The position numbers were made by a program, and so were the translations under genes. From 4572-123 sp964418755 (GTDB lineage Bacteria; Desulfobacterota; Desulfobacteria; Desulfobacterales; 4572-123): a DNA stretch of 14,164 nt. The stretch lies in the NCBI GenBank assembly GCA_964418755.1, contig CAYQNS010000103.1, positions 1-14,164 on the forward strand. Reading direction: 5' to 3'. Below, one piece after another: positions 14,139 through 14,164 of this stretch. The stretch's first letter is position 1. Each line of letters opens with the position of its first letter. Under the pieces are notes generated by a model. It was not told the origin of the DNA. It worked only from the letters and a program-made list of their open reading frames with translations, and made no database searches.

Positions 14139-14164
14139 TTATTTTATTTTTATTATACATTCAA

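Noticed and set aside
11300..14164. Search for CRISPR array, retron reverse transcriptase, transposase or integrase
   Set aside because: No regularly spaced repeats and no catalytic motifs of these enzymes were found on either strand in this segment.

Overview
The window looks like chromosomal DNA of a Gram-negative, strictly or facultatively anaerobic bacterium of the Desulfobacterota (former Deltaproteobacteria, possibly Desulfobacterales). The basis is an lpxC gene (outer-membrane lipid A), the gene order lpxC / DUF4390 / NtrY-like kinase / NtrC-type regulator / rsmD / coaD, which I recall from that phylum, a PEP-CTERM tail, and intergenic spaces filled with palindromic repeats of the kind common there. 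This placement is inference; no rRNA or tRNA gene is present.

Layout. 1-2505 (+): a terminator-like hairpin, a near-consensus sigma-70 promoter, then 5-formyltetrahydrofolate cyclo-ligase, pcm and a DUF368 polyprenyl-phosphate translocase, the last two overlapping by 19 bp. 2506-2740 holds a nested palindromic repeat between convergent genes. 2721-10350 is a long minus-strand block: lpxC, a secreted DUF4390 protein, a membrane histidine kinase, its sigma-54 response regulator, rsmD and coaD. The intergenic gaps in this block (480, 301 and 617 bp) contain inverted repeats or structured AT-rich elements. 10351-10540 is a divergent promoter region between lpxC and comM.

10580-11299 is comM (YifB), which stops just after its Walker A motif. 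There the sequence turns abruptly into AT-rich DNA that runs to the window end (11300-14164). This island carries a small four-cysteine protein typical of phages and integrative elements, a 295-residue basic protein with a possible winged-helix segment and no recognised family, several stem-loops, and gene debris: a PEP-CTERM C-terminus and a fragment resembling a putative molybdenum-carrier protein. The rest of comM is not seen. The simplest reading is that a mobile element or genomic island inserted into comM and that its far end lies outside the window.

Functionally, the core block combines cell-envelope genes (lpxC, the DUF368 lipid-carrier translocase) with a membrane two-component system that may monitor the envelope or nitrogen/redox state, plus housekeeping genes for one-carbon metabolism, protein repair, CoA synthesis and 16S rRNA methylation. 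The least explained and most unusual part is 11300-14164.
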